The notes under the pieces are model-generated. The model had not been told where the DNA came from and searched no databases. It saw nothing but the letters and a program-made list of their open reading frames with translations. From Bacteroidaceae bacterium (GTDB lineage: Bacteria > Bacteroidota > Bacteroidia > Bacteroidales > Bacteroidaceae): a stretch of DNA of 64,000 nucleotides. Below are positions 39,435 to 48,309 of this stretch, one piece after another. Location of the stretch: contig JAGCPD010000064.1 of assembly GCA_017645305.1 (NCBI GenBank), positions 1 through 64,000 of the forward strand, read 5' to 3'. The translations under genes and the position numbers were made by a program. Within the stretch, counting starts at the first letter, position 1. Each line of letters opens with the position of its first letter.

Positions 39435-39544
39435 TCATACTTAAGAATAATCATCCCTGGTTTCACCATTTGGTTGGCAAAAAAAAGTTGGGGGGCTGTA
39501 ATGTGGCGCAGAAAAACTGCGTCTAACAGAATAGAGAAAAGAAA

Positions 39545-39579
39545 CAATTCAAAATTAATAAACTCAAAATTCAAAAGAC
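39545..39579 (+). repeat. Heptamer tract directly before a start codon
   Basis: CAATTCA, AAATTAA, TAAACTC, AAAATTC and AAAAGAC in register, ending one base before the ATG at 39581. Confidence 0.65.
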
Positions 39580-39580
39580 T

Positions 39581-39991
39581 ATGGATTGGATTATGATTCC
39601 CCTGAACTGCGCCATCGTATTTGGCTGCATTTACAAAGTGATTGAACTGTTCGTACACAAACGTGAACGATTAATGCTTATCAGCAAAATCACAGAACTG
39701 TCTAACATCGATTTCAAAGGCATCAACTTCTATAGTAGCGGCAACAAATTCACAGCCCTGCGCGTTGGATGGCTAATGCTGGGTATCGGATTTGGTTTTC
39801 TTGTCGGCTTCTTCTTCAACTTTATAACGGCCGAGGGAAAGCTTGATAAATTTTATGAGTGGCAATTCTACGAAAAAGTGGGTGGCATCATCTATATTGC
39901 CTGCATCTGCATCTTTGGCGGCATAGGTTTGCTGATATCCTACTTAGCAGAACGCAAAGCAGAGAAACCCGAAGAGAAGCCGGAATTTTAA
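39581..39991 (+). CDS. DUF6249-like two- to three-helix membrane protein
   Basis: 136 residues. Hydrophobic helices at about 4-22, 58-80 and 98-121; a charged cytoplasmic loop between the first two and an acidic, Lys-rich tail (ERKAEKPEEKPEF). It resembles the DUF6249 membrane proteins that often sit beside ECF sigma factors in Bacteroidota. The sigma gene follows 3 bp later. Function unknown; probably a sensor or partner of that sigma factor. Confidence 0.75.
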   Translation: MDWIMIPLNCAIVFGCIYKVIELFVHKRERLMLISKITELSNIDFKGINFYSSGNKFTALRVGWLMLGIGFGFLVGFFFNFITAEGKLDKFYEWQFYEKVGGIIYIACICIFGGIGLLISYLAERKAEKPEEKPEF

Positions 39992-39994
39992 ACG

Positions 39995-40534
39995 ATGCAA
40001 GCGGACGAGCAACGACTGATAGCCCGAATCCTCGACGGTCACGCTGAGGACTTCGGCTATTTCCTGGAACGCTATGGCTCGGAGGCATTCGCCATCGTGT
40101 CACGACTGGTGCCACAGCAGGAGGATGCCGAAGAGCTGACACAGGATGCCTTCGTCCGTGCCTTTAACCGTCTGGAAACCTTCAGCGGACACTCGTCGTT
40201 CGCAACATGGATTTGCCGCATTGCCTATACCACCACCGTCTCGTGGTTGCGGAAGCAACGTATGCAGTACGTCAGCATCGAAGACCAGCCGCAACTTTCA
40301 GATACGGAAGTTGACAATACCCTTGAAGACGAGAGCCGCATCAGCGACCTGCGCCGAGCCATCACCCAGCTGAAGCCCAAAGAGCAGACGCTCATAAACC
40401 TCTTTTATTACGATGAGCGGTCATTGGCCGACATCGCCTACATCCTTGATGTGGAGGCTGGAATCATAGCAACCCGCCTTCACCGCATACGTCGCAAACT
40501 ATATCTTTTGATGAGACATGAAACAGGTAGATAA
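39995..40534 (+). CDS. ECF-type RNA polymerase sigma factor
   Basis: 179 residues. Region 2 (EDAEELTQDAFVRAFNRLETF, FATWICRIAYTTTVSWLRKQ) and region 4 (LKPKEQTLINLFYYDERSLADIA, IIATRLHRIRRKL) are complete. Preceded by a DUF6249-like gene (3 bp) and overlapping a small membrane-protein gene by 17 bp. The second of three ECF sigma factors in this stretch. Confidence 0.93.
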   Translation: MQADEQRLIARILDGHAEDFGYFLERYGSEAFAIVSRLVPQQEDAEELTQDAFVRAFNRLETFSGHSSFATWICRIAYTTTVSWLRKQRMQYVSIEDQPQLSDTEVDNTLEDESRISDLRRAITQLKPKEQTLINLFYYDERSLADIAYILDVEAGIIATRLHRIRRKLYLLMRHETGR

Positions 40535-40880
40535 ACAACCTTCAACTTGCAAAAGTGCCCTACGTCTGGCCCTCACTCCTATGGAGCCAAAACGTCTGCC
40601 AACCAACTTCGCTTACACAACAATGCGCCGCATCCATCGTGAACAGGTGGAAGCCGACCGACGCGAGCATCTTGTAGCCATCATCACCATTACTGCTGTG
40701 TCCCTCCTGGGCATAGCCGTTTTTGCTTTCTTCTTCGGCCTAAGGATTTGGCAGGCGTTTAAGTCAATGTTTGTTCAGTCTGAAGCCTTTCTGCTCATCC
40801 TATCCACCCTCTTCTGCCTTACCTTCTTTGCCTTGCTGAACCATTGGCTGGCAAAAAGACAGGCCAAAAACTATATATAA
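40518..40880 (+). CDS. Small membrane protein, putative partner of the ECF sigma factor
   Basis: 120 residues. A basic N-terminal cytoplasmic part with the segment LPTNFAYTTMRRIHREQVEA, then two helices (about residues 52-76 and 89-108) and a basic end. The motif of the kind LPxxFxxxxMxxI is common in the anti-sigma partners of Bacteroidota ECF factors. It overlaps the sigma gene by 17 bp and is closed by a terminator, so the three genes 39581-40880 form one operon. Confidence 0.75.
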   Translation: MKQVDKQPSTCKSALRLALTPMEPKRLPTNFAYTTMRRIHREQVEADRREHLVAIITITAVSLLGIAVFAFFFGLRIWQAFKSMFVQSEAFLLILSTLFCLTFFALLNHWLAKRQAKNYI

Positions 40881-40910
40881 AAGGATAAAGCACAGAGGGG
40901 CGGATAGAGT

Positions 40911-40937
40911 TGATAATTTCGACACTATCCGTTTTTT
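40911..40937 (+). terminator. Terminator
   Basis: CGGATAG (40911-40917) and CTATCCG (40925-40931) followed by a T-run. Confidence 0.8.
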
Positions 40938-40993
40938 CTTTTCTTTACCGACATATTTTTGCTGATGATGTGTATATAAGATAGGAAGGCAGA

Positions 40994-41548
40994 ATGATGA
41001 CTGATCTGGAACAACAAATGATACTCGCAGCCCAAAAGGGACAAGCACAGGGCTACCTCTACCTGATGAACAGGTACGGCAGACAGGTGCAGTTGCTGGT
41101 GGCGCAGTTTATTCCTGACATGAGGGATGTGGAGGAACTGGCACAGGATGTCTTTGTCCGCGCCTTCAAGCATCTTTCAAACTTCGACTCTCAGCGTGCC
41201 TCGTTTGGCACATGGCTCAGTAGAATTGCTTACAACAGCGCCATGAACCGCTTGCGCAGTCAGGGCTTTGCACCTCTTCCCCTTGACGAGAAACTATACT
41301 CTCTGCCCGAGGAAATGCTCTGGGCGCAGGACGATGAGGGACAGATGAATGAAGCCGAACGCCTCGTGCGTCTTGACAAAGCCATCGATCGTCTGCGCCC
41401 CGAAGAACGAACGCTGCTGCATCTGCGTTATTATGAAGACTGCTCACTGGGTGAGATAGCAGAGGTTATGGATGTGGCTGCGGGACCGTTGGCAAACCGA
41501 CTTCAGCGAATCAGACAGAAACTTAAAGGCTTAATTCACAATTCATAG
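40994..41548 (+). CDS. ECF-type RNA polymerase sigma factor
   Basis: 184 residues. Region 2 (RDVEELAQDVFVRAFKHLSNF, FGTWLSRIAYNSAMNRLRSQ) and region 4 (LRPEERTLLHLRYYEDCSLGEIA, PLANRLQRIRQKLKG). It resembles the second sigma factor closely in length and motifs, so the two may be paralogues. It heads an operon with a DUF4974-containing protein and an STN-domain outer-membrane receptor, the layout of cell-surface signalling. A heptamer tract covers its last codons and stop. Confidence 0.94.
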   Translation: MMTDLEQQMILAAQKGQAQGYLYLMNRYGRQVQLLVAQFIPDMRDVEELAQDVFVRAFKHLSNFDSQRASFGTWLSRIAYNSAMNRLRSQGFAPLPLDEKLYSLPEEMLWAQDDEGQMNEAERLVRLDKAIDRLRPEERTLLHLRYYEDCSLGEIAEVMDVAAGPLANRLQRIRQKLKGLIHNS

Positions 41549-41552
41549 TTTA
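41532..41552 (+). repeat. Heptamer tract across the sigma-factor stop codon
   Basis: TAATTCA, CAATTCA and TAGTTTA in register; the second and third units contain the stop codon. It ends 2 bp before the next ATG. Confidence 0.7.
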
Positions 41553-41554
41553 TA

Positions 41555-42130
41555 ATGATTATTAGCACATTAGGTATGACAGATAAAGAACAAGACCGCT
41601 CTCTGCAGGCAGCTATGAAACGCCGTGCTGCCCAGGTACCGCCGTTGGCCAATGATTTCCCTGACCGTGTGATGGAGAGGATGAAAGTGGAAAGTGAAGG
41701 AGTGAAAAGTGAAAAATATAAGTTACATTTCACCCGAAAGGTTGCCGCTATATTCCTTGCCGCCATCTTCCTCAGCGGCCTGGCCTTTGCCACCTACCTC
41801 GCCCTTTCACCACGGCAGACAGCAGAGGAACCAGAATTGTCAATTGCCAATTATCAATTATCAATTCAAAATGAAACCGACACCCTCAAGACTGACACAG
41901 CGGTCACGAACCAACCCGTGGTGTTTGATAACGTACCATTGGAGAAGATGCTGCCGGAGATGGCTGCCCATTACCAAACTGAGGTCGAGTTCCTAAACGA
42001 TGGTGCCCGTCAGCTTCGCTTCCACTTTGTATGGAAACGCGAGGAAGGCCTGGATCGCGCCATTGAGAAGTTAAACCGATTTGAAAGCCTGACCATAAGG
42101 CGTGAAGCTGACAGGATAATCGTTGAATAA
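41555..42130 (+). CDS. Membrane anti-sigma-like protein with DUF4974/STN-like domain
   Basis: 191 residues. A short cytoplasmic part (RSLQAAMKRRAAQVPPLANDF), one membrane helix (VAAIFLAAIFLSGLAFATYLAL), a repeat-derived spacer (LSIANYQLSIQN) and a periplasmic roughly 65-residue domain (VVFDNVPLEKMLPEMAAHY to ADRIIVE) like the C-terminal domain of FecR-type regulators. The FecR core is missing, so it is shorter than classical FecR (about 320-380). It probably relays a signal from the receptor gene that follows by 3 bp to the preceding sigma factor. The ATG at 41576 (MTDKEQ) is an alternative start. Confidence 0.82.
   Translation: MIISTLGMTDKEQDRSLQAAMKRRAAQVPPLANDFPDRVMERMKVESEGVKSEKYKLHFTRKVAAIFLAAIFLSGLAFATYLALSPRQTAEEPELSIANYQLSIQNETDTLKTDTAVTNQPVVFDNVPLEKMLPEMAAHYQTEVEFLNDGARQLRFHFVWKREEGLDRAIEKLNRFESLTIRREADRIIVE
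41834..41868 (+). repeat. Five heptamers in the anti-sigma spacer
   Basis: GAATTGT, CAATTGC, CAATTAT, CAATTAT and CAATTCA in register. They encode ELSIANYQLSIQ between the membrane helix and the periplasmic domain. Confidence 0.85.
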
Positions 42131-42133
42131 GTC

Positions 42134-44698
42134 GTGAGGAAGGTTCTGTTAACATTACTACTCTTGTGCGTCGTCGCCGCGATACATGCCCAGCGCATCA
42201 GCAGAGAATATAATAATGTTTCTCTCAGCGAGGCCTTGCGCCAACTGAACAACGAGGCAACCGACTACGAAATAAACTTTCTCTACAACGAACTGGAGGA
42301 TTTCCGCATTACCACCTCTGTGCAACGCAAGAACGTGCCCGATGCCATCCGCCAGATGATTGGCTTCTACCCCATCCGCATGAATGTTGACGGAACCGAA
42401 ATCACCGTGGAGTGCATACAAAAGGCCGACAACCGCTATCAGGGAACCGTTATTGACGCTGACGGTCAGCCTGTGGCCTATGCCAACATCGCCCTGCTAT
42501 CATCCCAGGATTCTACGCTAATTACAGGCGGCGTATCGAACGAGAACGGGGTGTTCATCATCCCATGCGAACAAAAGCCCCTTCTTGCCCGCATCTCTCA
42601 CGTCAGCTACAAAACCGTTTACAGGTTGTGCCACGACTCGGACTTAGGCACCATACTGATGCAGCCGGAAACTATTGTTCTGAATGGTATTTCTGTAAAA
42701 GGGAGGGTTCCCCAGTATCAGATGGGCGACGAGGGAATGATAACCAACGTGGAGCATACGCCGCTCAGTCAACTGGGAACGGCACACGATGTTATGCGGC
42801 ACATTCCCGGTATCATTCAGAGGGATAATGAATACGAGGTCTTTGGCAAAGGAAAGCCTCTTATCTATATCAACGGGCGTGAAATGAGAAGTGCGAAGGA
42901 ACTGGAACAACTGAAATCTACCGACATCAAGAACATAGAACTGATAGTAAACCCTGGTGCCAAGTACGATGCAACGGTGAATGCCGTAGTAAAGATTCAG
43001 ACCATACGCAAGGCGGGTGACGGATTCAGCGTAGATACCTGGGGCAGGTGGCAGCAAAGTCATCTGTCAAAGGAGGCGCTGTCGCTTGACCTGAACTACC
43101 GCCACAATGGCCTTGATGTGTTCGGTTCTTTTTGGGCATCAGAAGGAAGGTATCTGCAGGAGGCTGTAATGGAACAGGAAATGCGGGGCGACTCACTCTG
43201 GTATCAGCAGAACAAGATGAGGACTGAATCACGGGAACAGGACTACACTTTGGAAGGAGGCTTTAACTTTTCACCCAACGAGCAACACGCCTTTGGTGTC
43301 AAATATGAGTTGGGAGTGCCTTCGACCAATGAACAGACAACCGAGCTTGTCAGCAACGTGGAAAGACGCCATCAGCATTATGACCGTTGGCATAACCATT
43401 CTGATGAACGGACAAAGGGAAATGTCAGCCATAAACTGAATGCCTACTACATGGGCAGCATCGGCAAACTGGGTATCGACCTGAACCTGGACTATCTGCA
43501 TAACGGCTATGACAAACAAAGCAGCATTATGGAAACCTGCGAAGTGGAGGCCGACCGGCAGATAGAGGCAGAGAATATTGTCAGGAACCGTATGTTTGCC
43601 TCCAAGCTGACGCTGACCCATCCGCTACTGGGCGGTTCCGCAGATTTCGGGGCAGAGTATATCAATACACACCGGCAGGATGACTATGTTACAGGCCGGT
43701 CGCCTTATGGTTCCTATTATGTAGATCCCAGCTTCAGCACCTTGAAGGAACAGAGTATTTGTCCATACGCAGAATACTCCCGCAAACTGCCCAGCGGACA
43801 ACTCCGTGCTGGACTGCGCTATGAATACGTCTGGTTCAATTATTACAACAGGGGCGTTCTGGTACCAGAGCAAAGCCGTTCCTACGGCAACTTCTATCCA
43901 TCTGTTTCGTTTGGGACAAAGATTAACGATGTAAAGATGTTGTTCAGCTATTCCGCTAAGACCACACGGCCCACTTATCGGCAACTCAGCAACGGCATAT
44001 TCTATGGCAACCGCTATTCTATGAGTAAGGGTAACCCGCTGTTGGACAAGTCCACACGCCACACCGCCACGGTACAGGTATCATGGAAGTGGGTGCAATT
44101 ATCTCTCAGTTATACCAACGAACATGATGCCATTGTCCATTGGATTCAGGAGCTTCACCCTTATTCCATCGAGACTATTGTTACCTATAAGAATATCCCC
44201 AGCATTAAGACGCTCAGCCCAATGATTGTTCTCTCGCCCACCATCGGCGTTTGGCATCCCACGTTTACCGCCGAAATCATTAAACCTTGGCTAACGATGG
44301 AAAGTTTTTCCGAGGTCATCCAACTGAACAAGCCCATTGCCATGCTTCAGCTGAACAACACCTTCTCTTTCCCTCACGGTCTGACTGCTGAGATGAATTT
44401 CCGTTACCAGAGCCGGGGACATTGTCAGAATGTGTATATGAGCTATCAGCAGGCGGTTCTGGATGTGAGCATCATCAAGACCTTCCTGCACGAACGTCTG
44501 AGCATCAAGCTCGCCGGCGAAGACCTGCTCAGCCGCAGTCGTGACGGCAACCACACCTATAACCGTCAGGTTCGGCTCTATCAAGGCAATTATTACGACC
44601 GCCGCCGATTCTCCCTAACCGTCCGCTATCACTTTAACACCCCTCGAAGTAAGTACAAAGGCACTGGTGCCGGAAACGAAGAAAAGACCCGATTATAA
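42134..44698 (+). CDS. STN-domain outer-membrane receptor (TonB-dependent-receptor-like)
   Basis: 854 residues, GTG start 3 bp after the preceding stop. Signal peptide (LLTLLLLCVVAAIHAQ), an N-terminal STN-like domain (ISREYNNVSLSEALRQLN, residues about 20-95), a carboxypeptidase-regulatory-like domain (YQGTVIDADGQPVAYANIAL), a plug-like segment (TAHDVMRHIPGIIQRDN, VFGKGKPLIYINGREMRS) and a C-terminal beta-barrel with alternating aromatic strands to about residue 845. It is smaller than SusC (about 1000) and has no SusD partner, so it is better described as an OMP_b-brl_3 type receptor. With the upstream sigma and DUF4974 genes it forms a surface-signalling set; the ligand is unknown. Confidence 0.87.
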   Translation: MRKVLLTLLLLCVVAAIHAQRISREYNNVSLSEALRQLNNEATDYEINFLYNELEDFRITTSVQRKNVPDAIRQMIGFYPIRMNVDGTEITVECIQKADNRYQGTVIDADGQPVAYANIALLSSQDSTLITGGVSNENGVFIIPCEQKPLLARISHVSYKTVYRLCHDSDLGTILMQPETIVLNGISVKGRVPQYQMGDEGMITNVEHTPLSQLGTAHDVMRHIPGIIQRDNEYEVFGKGKPLIYINGREMRSAKELEQLKSTDIKNIELIVNPGAKYDATVNAVVKIQTIRKAGDGFSVDTWGRWQQSHLSKEALSLDLNYRHNGLDVFGSFWASEGRYLQEAVMEQEMRGDSLWYQQNKMRTESREQDYTLEGGFNFSPNEQHAFGVKYELGVPSTNEQTTELVSNVERRHQHYDRWHNHSDERTKGNVSHKLNAYYMGSIGKLGIDLNLDYLHNGYDKQSSIMETCEVEADRQIEAENIVRNRMFASKLTLTHPLLGGSADFGAEYINTHRQDDYVTGRSPYGSYYVDPSFSTLKEQSICPYAEYSRKLPSGQLRAGLRYEYVWFNYYNRGVLVPEQSRSYGNFYPSVSFGTKINDVKMLFSYSAKTTRPTYRQLSNGIFYGNRYSMSKGNPLLDKSTRHTATVQVSWKWVQLSLSYTNEHDAIVHWIQELHPYSIETIVTYKNIPSIKTLSPMIVLSPTIGVWHPTFTAEIIKPWLTMESFSEVIQLNKPIAMLQLNNTFSFPHGLTAEMNFRYQSRGHCQNVYMSYQQAVLDVSIIKTFLHERLSIKLAGEDLLSRSRDGNHTYNRQVRLYQGNYYDRRRFSLTVRYHFNTPRSKYKGTGAGNEEKTRL

Positions 44699-44716
44699 AT
44701 TGCTTATTCAAAGCTT

Positions 44717-45571
44717 ATGAAACTGCTAATTGAGAAGATAAAACTAGCTCTGTTGAAACGGACAGGAATCGCTCAACAGAAGAAGTGTCATGCCACGTGG
44801 GAAGCTAAGGGCTATCGCAAAATACCACGGGTGACGTTCGTTCTGCAGTCACATAACAAGAGTCTGCAAATATGTCATGTGCTGACAAAGTTGCGGGAGT
44901 ACAAAGATGCGGAGATTATTGTTATTGATGATGGGTCGAAGCCCGAACATACCGCCCGGCTTGTGACGGCATTGAAAGGAACGAATGAGTTTCTGCTGCG
45001 AGCCAACGACCTGTTCGAGAACGTCACCTACGATAAGGCTATCCGTTTGGCGAACGGCCAATATATTGCCCTGATGCAGGACGATGACGATTTTGATGGC
45101 ATTGATTGGGTGGAACGTGCAGTCGCACTTTTCTCCCAGCATCCCGATATGGTTATCCTCGGTGGTAAAGACGGACTCGACCTCGACTTTGTTGCCGACC
45201 GAAAATGGGCACACGGAGGCTCTTCGCAGACTGATGGCGACTTCTGCTTCGTCACAGCAGTCAACCGTGCACCGATGTGGATTAATCATGACCTATTCAA
45301 ACGCTATCTACATCACATCAACTTCTGTTTTGCTCCTTTCCAGTTCGATGACTATGAGCTCTGTGCCCGTGCTTGGCTCGCAGGTCTGAAAGTAGGTTGG
45401 TACGATGCGGGATTCCGTAGTCTCACCGCTGGCGGAATGCGTCTTTATAACAATGAGTTTACCCGTGAGCAGAGCGAGCGTAATGGACACCTCTTATATA
45501 ACATGTATGCCGACAGGCAGGAAGAACTTCGACAGAAAGTAAATGAAGCCCGCTTAACAACGCCCCGGTAA
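44717..45571 (+). CDS. Family 2 glycosyltransferase
   Basis: 284 residues. GT-A fold: VTFVLQSHNKSLQICHVLTK, EIIVIDDGSKPEHTARL, a metal-binding acidic motif in IALMQDDDDFDG, and a C-terminal acceptor region (FQFDDYELCARAWLAGLKVGW). No membrane helix. It would transfer a sugar from a nucleotide donor, perhaps to a surface glycan; donor and acceptor cannot be read. It follows the receptor gene by 18 bp but has no evident functional link to it. Confidence 0.88.
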   Translation: MKLLIEKIKLALLKRTGIAQQKKCHATWEAKGYRKIPRVTFVLQSHNKSLQICHVLTKLREYKDAEIIVIDDGSKPEHTARLVTALKGTNEFLLRANDLFENVTYDKAIRLANGQYIALMQDDDDFDGIDWVERAVALFSQHPDMVILGGKDGLDLDFVADRKWAHGGSSQTDGDFCFVTAVNRAPMWINHDLFKRYLHHINFCFAPFQFDDYELCARAWLAGLKVGWYDAGFRSLTAGGMRLYNNEFTREQSERNGHLLYNMYADRQEELRQKVNEARLTTPR

Positions 45572-45746
45572 CAAGAAATAAGCAACAGAACATCAAAACC
45601 ATAATATAGAATCCCGCGCTAGAAGCAACATCAAGTTTTATTTTTCTATTTTCCTGTTGGAAAGATAATATTCACAGGAAATCTTTTAACTTTTCTGGTG
45701 GTAGAAGGGCAGGATATGCTTACAAGCAAAATGCGAGTTTTAGGTA

Positions 45747-45778
45747 CTTGCATACTTCGCAAATATCCACTACCTTTG
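45747..45778 (+). promoter_or_regulatory. Promoter of the TPR kinase gene
   Basis: CTTG (45747-45750), 20 bp, TACCTTTG (45771-45778), followed by C. The start codon is 46 bp downstream. Confidence 0.72.
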
Positions 45779-45824
45779 CATTGTCTTTATGTAAAGACTG
45801 GTGAATCCGTCCGCTATGATGGTT

Positions 45825-47639
45825 ATGAATAAACACATATACACTATTGTCGTAGGCTTTGCAGTTTTTATTGGAACGGCGCGGGCCGACCTGCGCACAA
45901 CGAGCCTGGCCCTTGTCGATAGTGCTTATGCACTGGCTATGGAGGGCAATCTGCCTCAGGCATTACTCATCAACAACGAAGGTTTGCAAGCTGTGCCCAA
46001 AGACTCCACAGCTATCCGCTGCGAGTTCTATTCCTGTCTTCTTTATTGCTATCATCGCCTGGGCGATTACGAACAGGCACTGAGATACGGTGAGCTGTGC
46101 CTCGACTTTGATGAGCAGCAAGGCGATTCCGCCAATCTTTCCGCCTCGTTAGGCAATCTGGCAGGCATTTATTCGTCTGCCGGTAAACAAGAGGTTGCCA
46201 TCGAATACCTGGAACGTGCCATTGCCATTGAGCAGTCGTTGATACAGGCCGACAGTACACACACTGCCAAGTCTCTTGCCATTCGTGAAGCCATGCTGGG
46301 CGAAGTGTTGCTGGCAAAGGCCAAGAACCTGTCCGCTGCCGAACAGGCGCCCTTGCTGCAACGAGCCTTGTCGCTCACGCAGGATGCGCTGACTATCGAC
46401 CGCGACCATGACCGTCGTTTGCAGGAAGGTATGCGCTTAGCGCAGTTAGGACATATCTATGCCGCTTTGGGACAGGGCGAAAAGGCACGGGAATATAACG
46501 AGCAGGCACTGGGCATAGCCCGCGAGACGAATAACCTTATGACCGAGGTGCTGTGTCTTCTGCAGTTGGAACGCTATGCCGAAGCCGCTGAGCTGGCCCA
46601 CGAGAAAGGACTGCTCAAGCAGGAATATGAAGCCTGCGACAAACTCTATGCCCGTGCCAAGGCTGCTCGCCAACCTGCAGAAGCTTTGCGTTGGCTCGAA
46701 CGTACACGTACCCTTCATGAGCAACTGCAGAACGAAGAGACACAACGTCAGCTTACCATCGCACAAGTGCGCTACGACACATTCCGGAAAGAGCAACAGC
46801 TGGCCGAACAGCAGCAAGAGCTGCAACGCAAGCAGGTCCGCGAGAAGTTGCTGATCACCTTCTCCGTCCTCTCGGTCATTGTCGTCCTGCTCCTCGTAGC
46901 CGTTGCCCTGCTGCTCAGGAAGAACAAACGAGCCATAGAGAAGAGCGCAGAGGATAAGAAGCGTCAGTATGGCATTCTCAGTCATGACCTGCGCAACCCC
47001 GTGATGGCGCAACAACACCTGCTTCGCCAGCTCTATACCGATTACGATAATTACACGCCCGACGAGGCTCATACCCTCATTGGTCAGCTGCTGGCAGGAA
47101 GCGACAACCAGTTGGCATTGCTGCGTAACCTACAGGAGATGGTGCAGCTTGACCGTCATGCACGGGTGTTCCATCCCGTACAGTTGGATCTTGCCGCCCT
47201 GATTAGAGATACATTGCCAGATGTGCAGAGCGCAACCATGCTGAAGCATATCACCATATCGGTGCAGGCAGAGCGTATGTTCGTTACTGCTGACCGTGAT
47301 GTGCTACGTACCGTTTTGCGCAACCTGCTGAGCAATGCCATTAAGTTCTCGCCCCAGGGGAGTACTATCGAGGTAGGCACCATTGTGCCGGACAGTTTTT
47401 ATGTACGCGATTACGGTATAGGCATGTCCCCCGAGAAGCAGCAGCAGATCCTTACAGCCTCCAAGCAGGTACAACCCTCTTCCGGCACCGAAGGCGAGAG
47501 CGGCACCGGCTACGGCCTGCTCCTCTGTCGTGAGCTTCTCCGCCAGAACGGCAGCTCCATGGATGTCACATCGGTCGTAGGAGAAGGCACCACGATAACG
47601 TGTAAGATCAACCATAGTGAATCACCCTCAAAAAATTGA
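45825..47639 (+). CDS. TPR-containing sensor histidine kinase
   Basis: 604 residues from the ATG at 45825, taken because a signal peptide follows at once (IYTIVVGFAVFIGTARA); ATGs at 45816 and 45819 and a GTG at 45801 are alternatives. A periplasmic region of about six TPRs (residues 25-310; LGNLAGIYSSAGKQEVAIEYLE), a coiled coil, one membrane helix (LLITFSVLSVIVVLLLVAVALLL), a HisKA domain with His387 (GILSHDLRNPV) and a HATPase domain (NLLSNAIKFSP, VRDYGIGMSPEKQ, GTGYGLLLCRELL). It is paired with the NarL-type regulator gene 3 bp downstream. TPR sensors of this type respond to protein or peptide signals in Bacteroidota. Confidence 0.93.
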   Translation: MNKHIYTIVVGFAVFIGTARADLRTTSLALVDSAYALAMEGNLPQALLINNEGLQAVPKDSTAIRCEFYSCLLYCYHRLGDYEQALRYGELCLDFDEQQGDSANLSASLGNLAGIYSSAGKQEVAIEYLERAIAIEQSLIQADSTHTAKSLAIREAMLGEVLLAKAKNLSAAEQAPLLQRALSLTQDALTIDRDHDRRLQEGMRLAQLGHIYAALGQGEKAREYNEQALGIARETNNLMTEVLCLLQLERYAEAAELAHEKGLLKQEYEACDKLYARAKAARQPAEALRWLERTRTLHEQLQNEETQRQLTIAQVRYDTFRKEQQLAEQQQELQRKQVREKLLITFSVLSVIVVLLLVAVALLLRKNKRAIEKSAEDKKRQYGILSHDLRNPVMAQQHLLRQLYTDYDNYTPDEAHTLIGQLLAGSDNQLALLRNLQEMVQLDRHARVFHPVQLDLAALIRDTLPDVQSATMLKHITISVQAERMFVTADRDVLRTVLRNLLSNAIKFSPQGSTIEVGTIVPDSFYVRDYGIGMSPEKQQQILTASKQVQPSSGTEGESGTGYGLLLCRELLRQNGSSMDVTSVVGEGTTITCKINHSESPSKN

Positions 47640-47642
47640 GTC

Positions 47643-48269
47643 ATGAACATAGGCATTCTTGATGACCACGAACTTATCCGAGTAGGTATAGCCAGCACCT
47701 TGCAATCTACGCCGCACGCCATCACTATCAGTGTGGCTACGGCCGACAAGCTCTTTGAGGCCCTGCAGGCAGGAACGCCCTGCGATATCCTGTTGCTCGA
47801 TATCCTCATGCCCGACACTAACGGTGTGGATGTAGCGCAGCGACTGCGGCACGAATATCCGGACATTAGAATCATTGTTCTTTCCATCGATAACCGCGAG
47901 TACACCCTCATGCAGTTGCTCCAGATAGGCATGGATGGTTTTGTCAGCAAAAGTTCGCCGCTTAGCGAGGTGCCCCAAGCGATAGACTCCGTGGCTAATG
48001 GCGTTCCCTATTATGGGCGCGACATTGCCATACTGATACGCGACATCACCGATGCCAAGCTCAACAACAAGAATATAGCAGCTCTCTCGAAGCGCGAATT
48101 GGAGATCATCAAGGCGTGCTGCGACGGATTGATGGGCAAGGAGATAGCAGACAAGTTCTGCATCAGCCTGCGTGCCGTCAACAGTCACAAAACCAATATC
48201 TTCAACAAGCTTGGCATCTCATCTTCCGTAGAGCTTGTCCGCTTTGCCATAGAGCACGGCATCATATAA
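47643..48269 (+). CDS. NarL/LuxR-type response regulator
   Basis: 208 residues. Receiver with Asp7-Asp8, phosphoacceptor Asp53 (LLLDILMPDTNGVD) and Lys103 (FVSKSS), and a C-terminal helix-turn-helix (LSKRELEIIKACCDGLMGKEIA, AVNSHKTNIFNKLGI). Partner of the preceding TPR kinase. The giant LRR surface-protein gene follows 40 bp later on the same strand and is the obvious candidate target or co-transcribed output (inference). Confidence 0.95.
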   Translation: MNIGILDDHELIRVGIASTLQSTPHAITISVATADKLFEALQAGTPCDILLLDILMPDTNGVDVAQRLRHEYPDIRIIVLSIDNREYTLMQLLQIGMDGFVSKSSPLSEVPQAIDSVANGVPYYGRDIAILIRDITDAKLNNKNIAALSKRELEIIKACCDGLMGKEIADKFCISLRAVNSHKTNIFNKLGISSSVELVRFAIEHGII

Positions 48270-48309
48270 GACCCTAAAACAGCAAATATATATAAACCTT
48301 TATAATATA

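Noticed and set aside
42134..44698. SusC-type transporter of a polysaccharide utilisation locus
   Set aside because: Too short, has an STN domain and a sigma/DUF4974 pair upstream, and no SusD gene follows; better seen as a signalling receptor.
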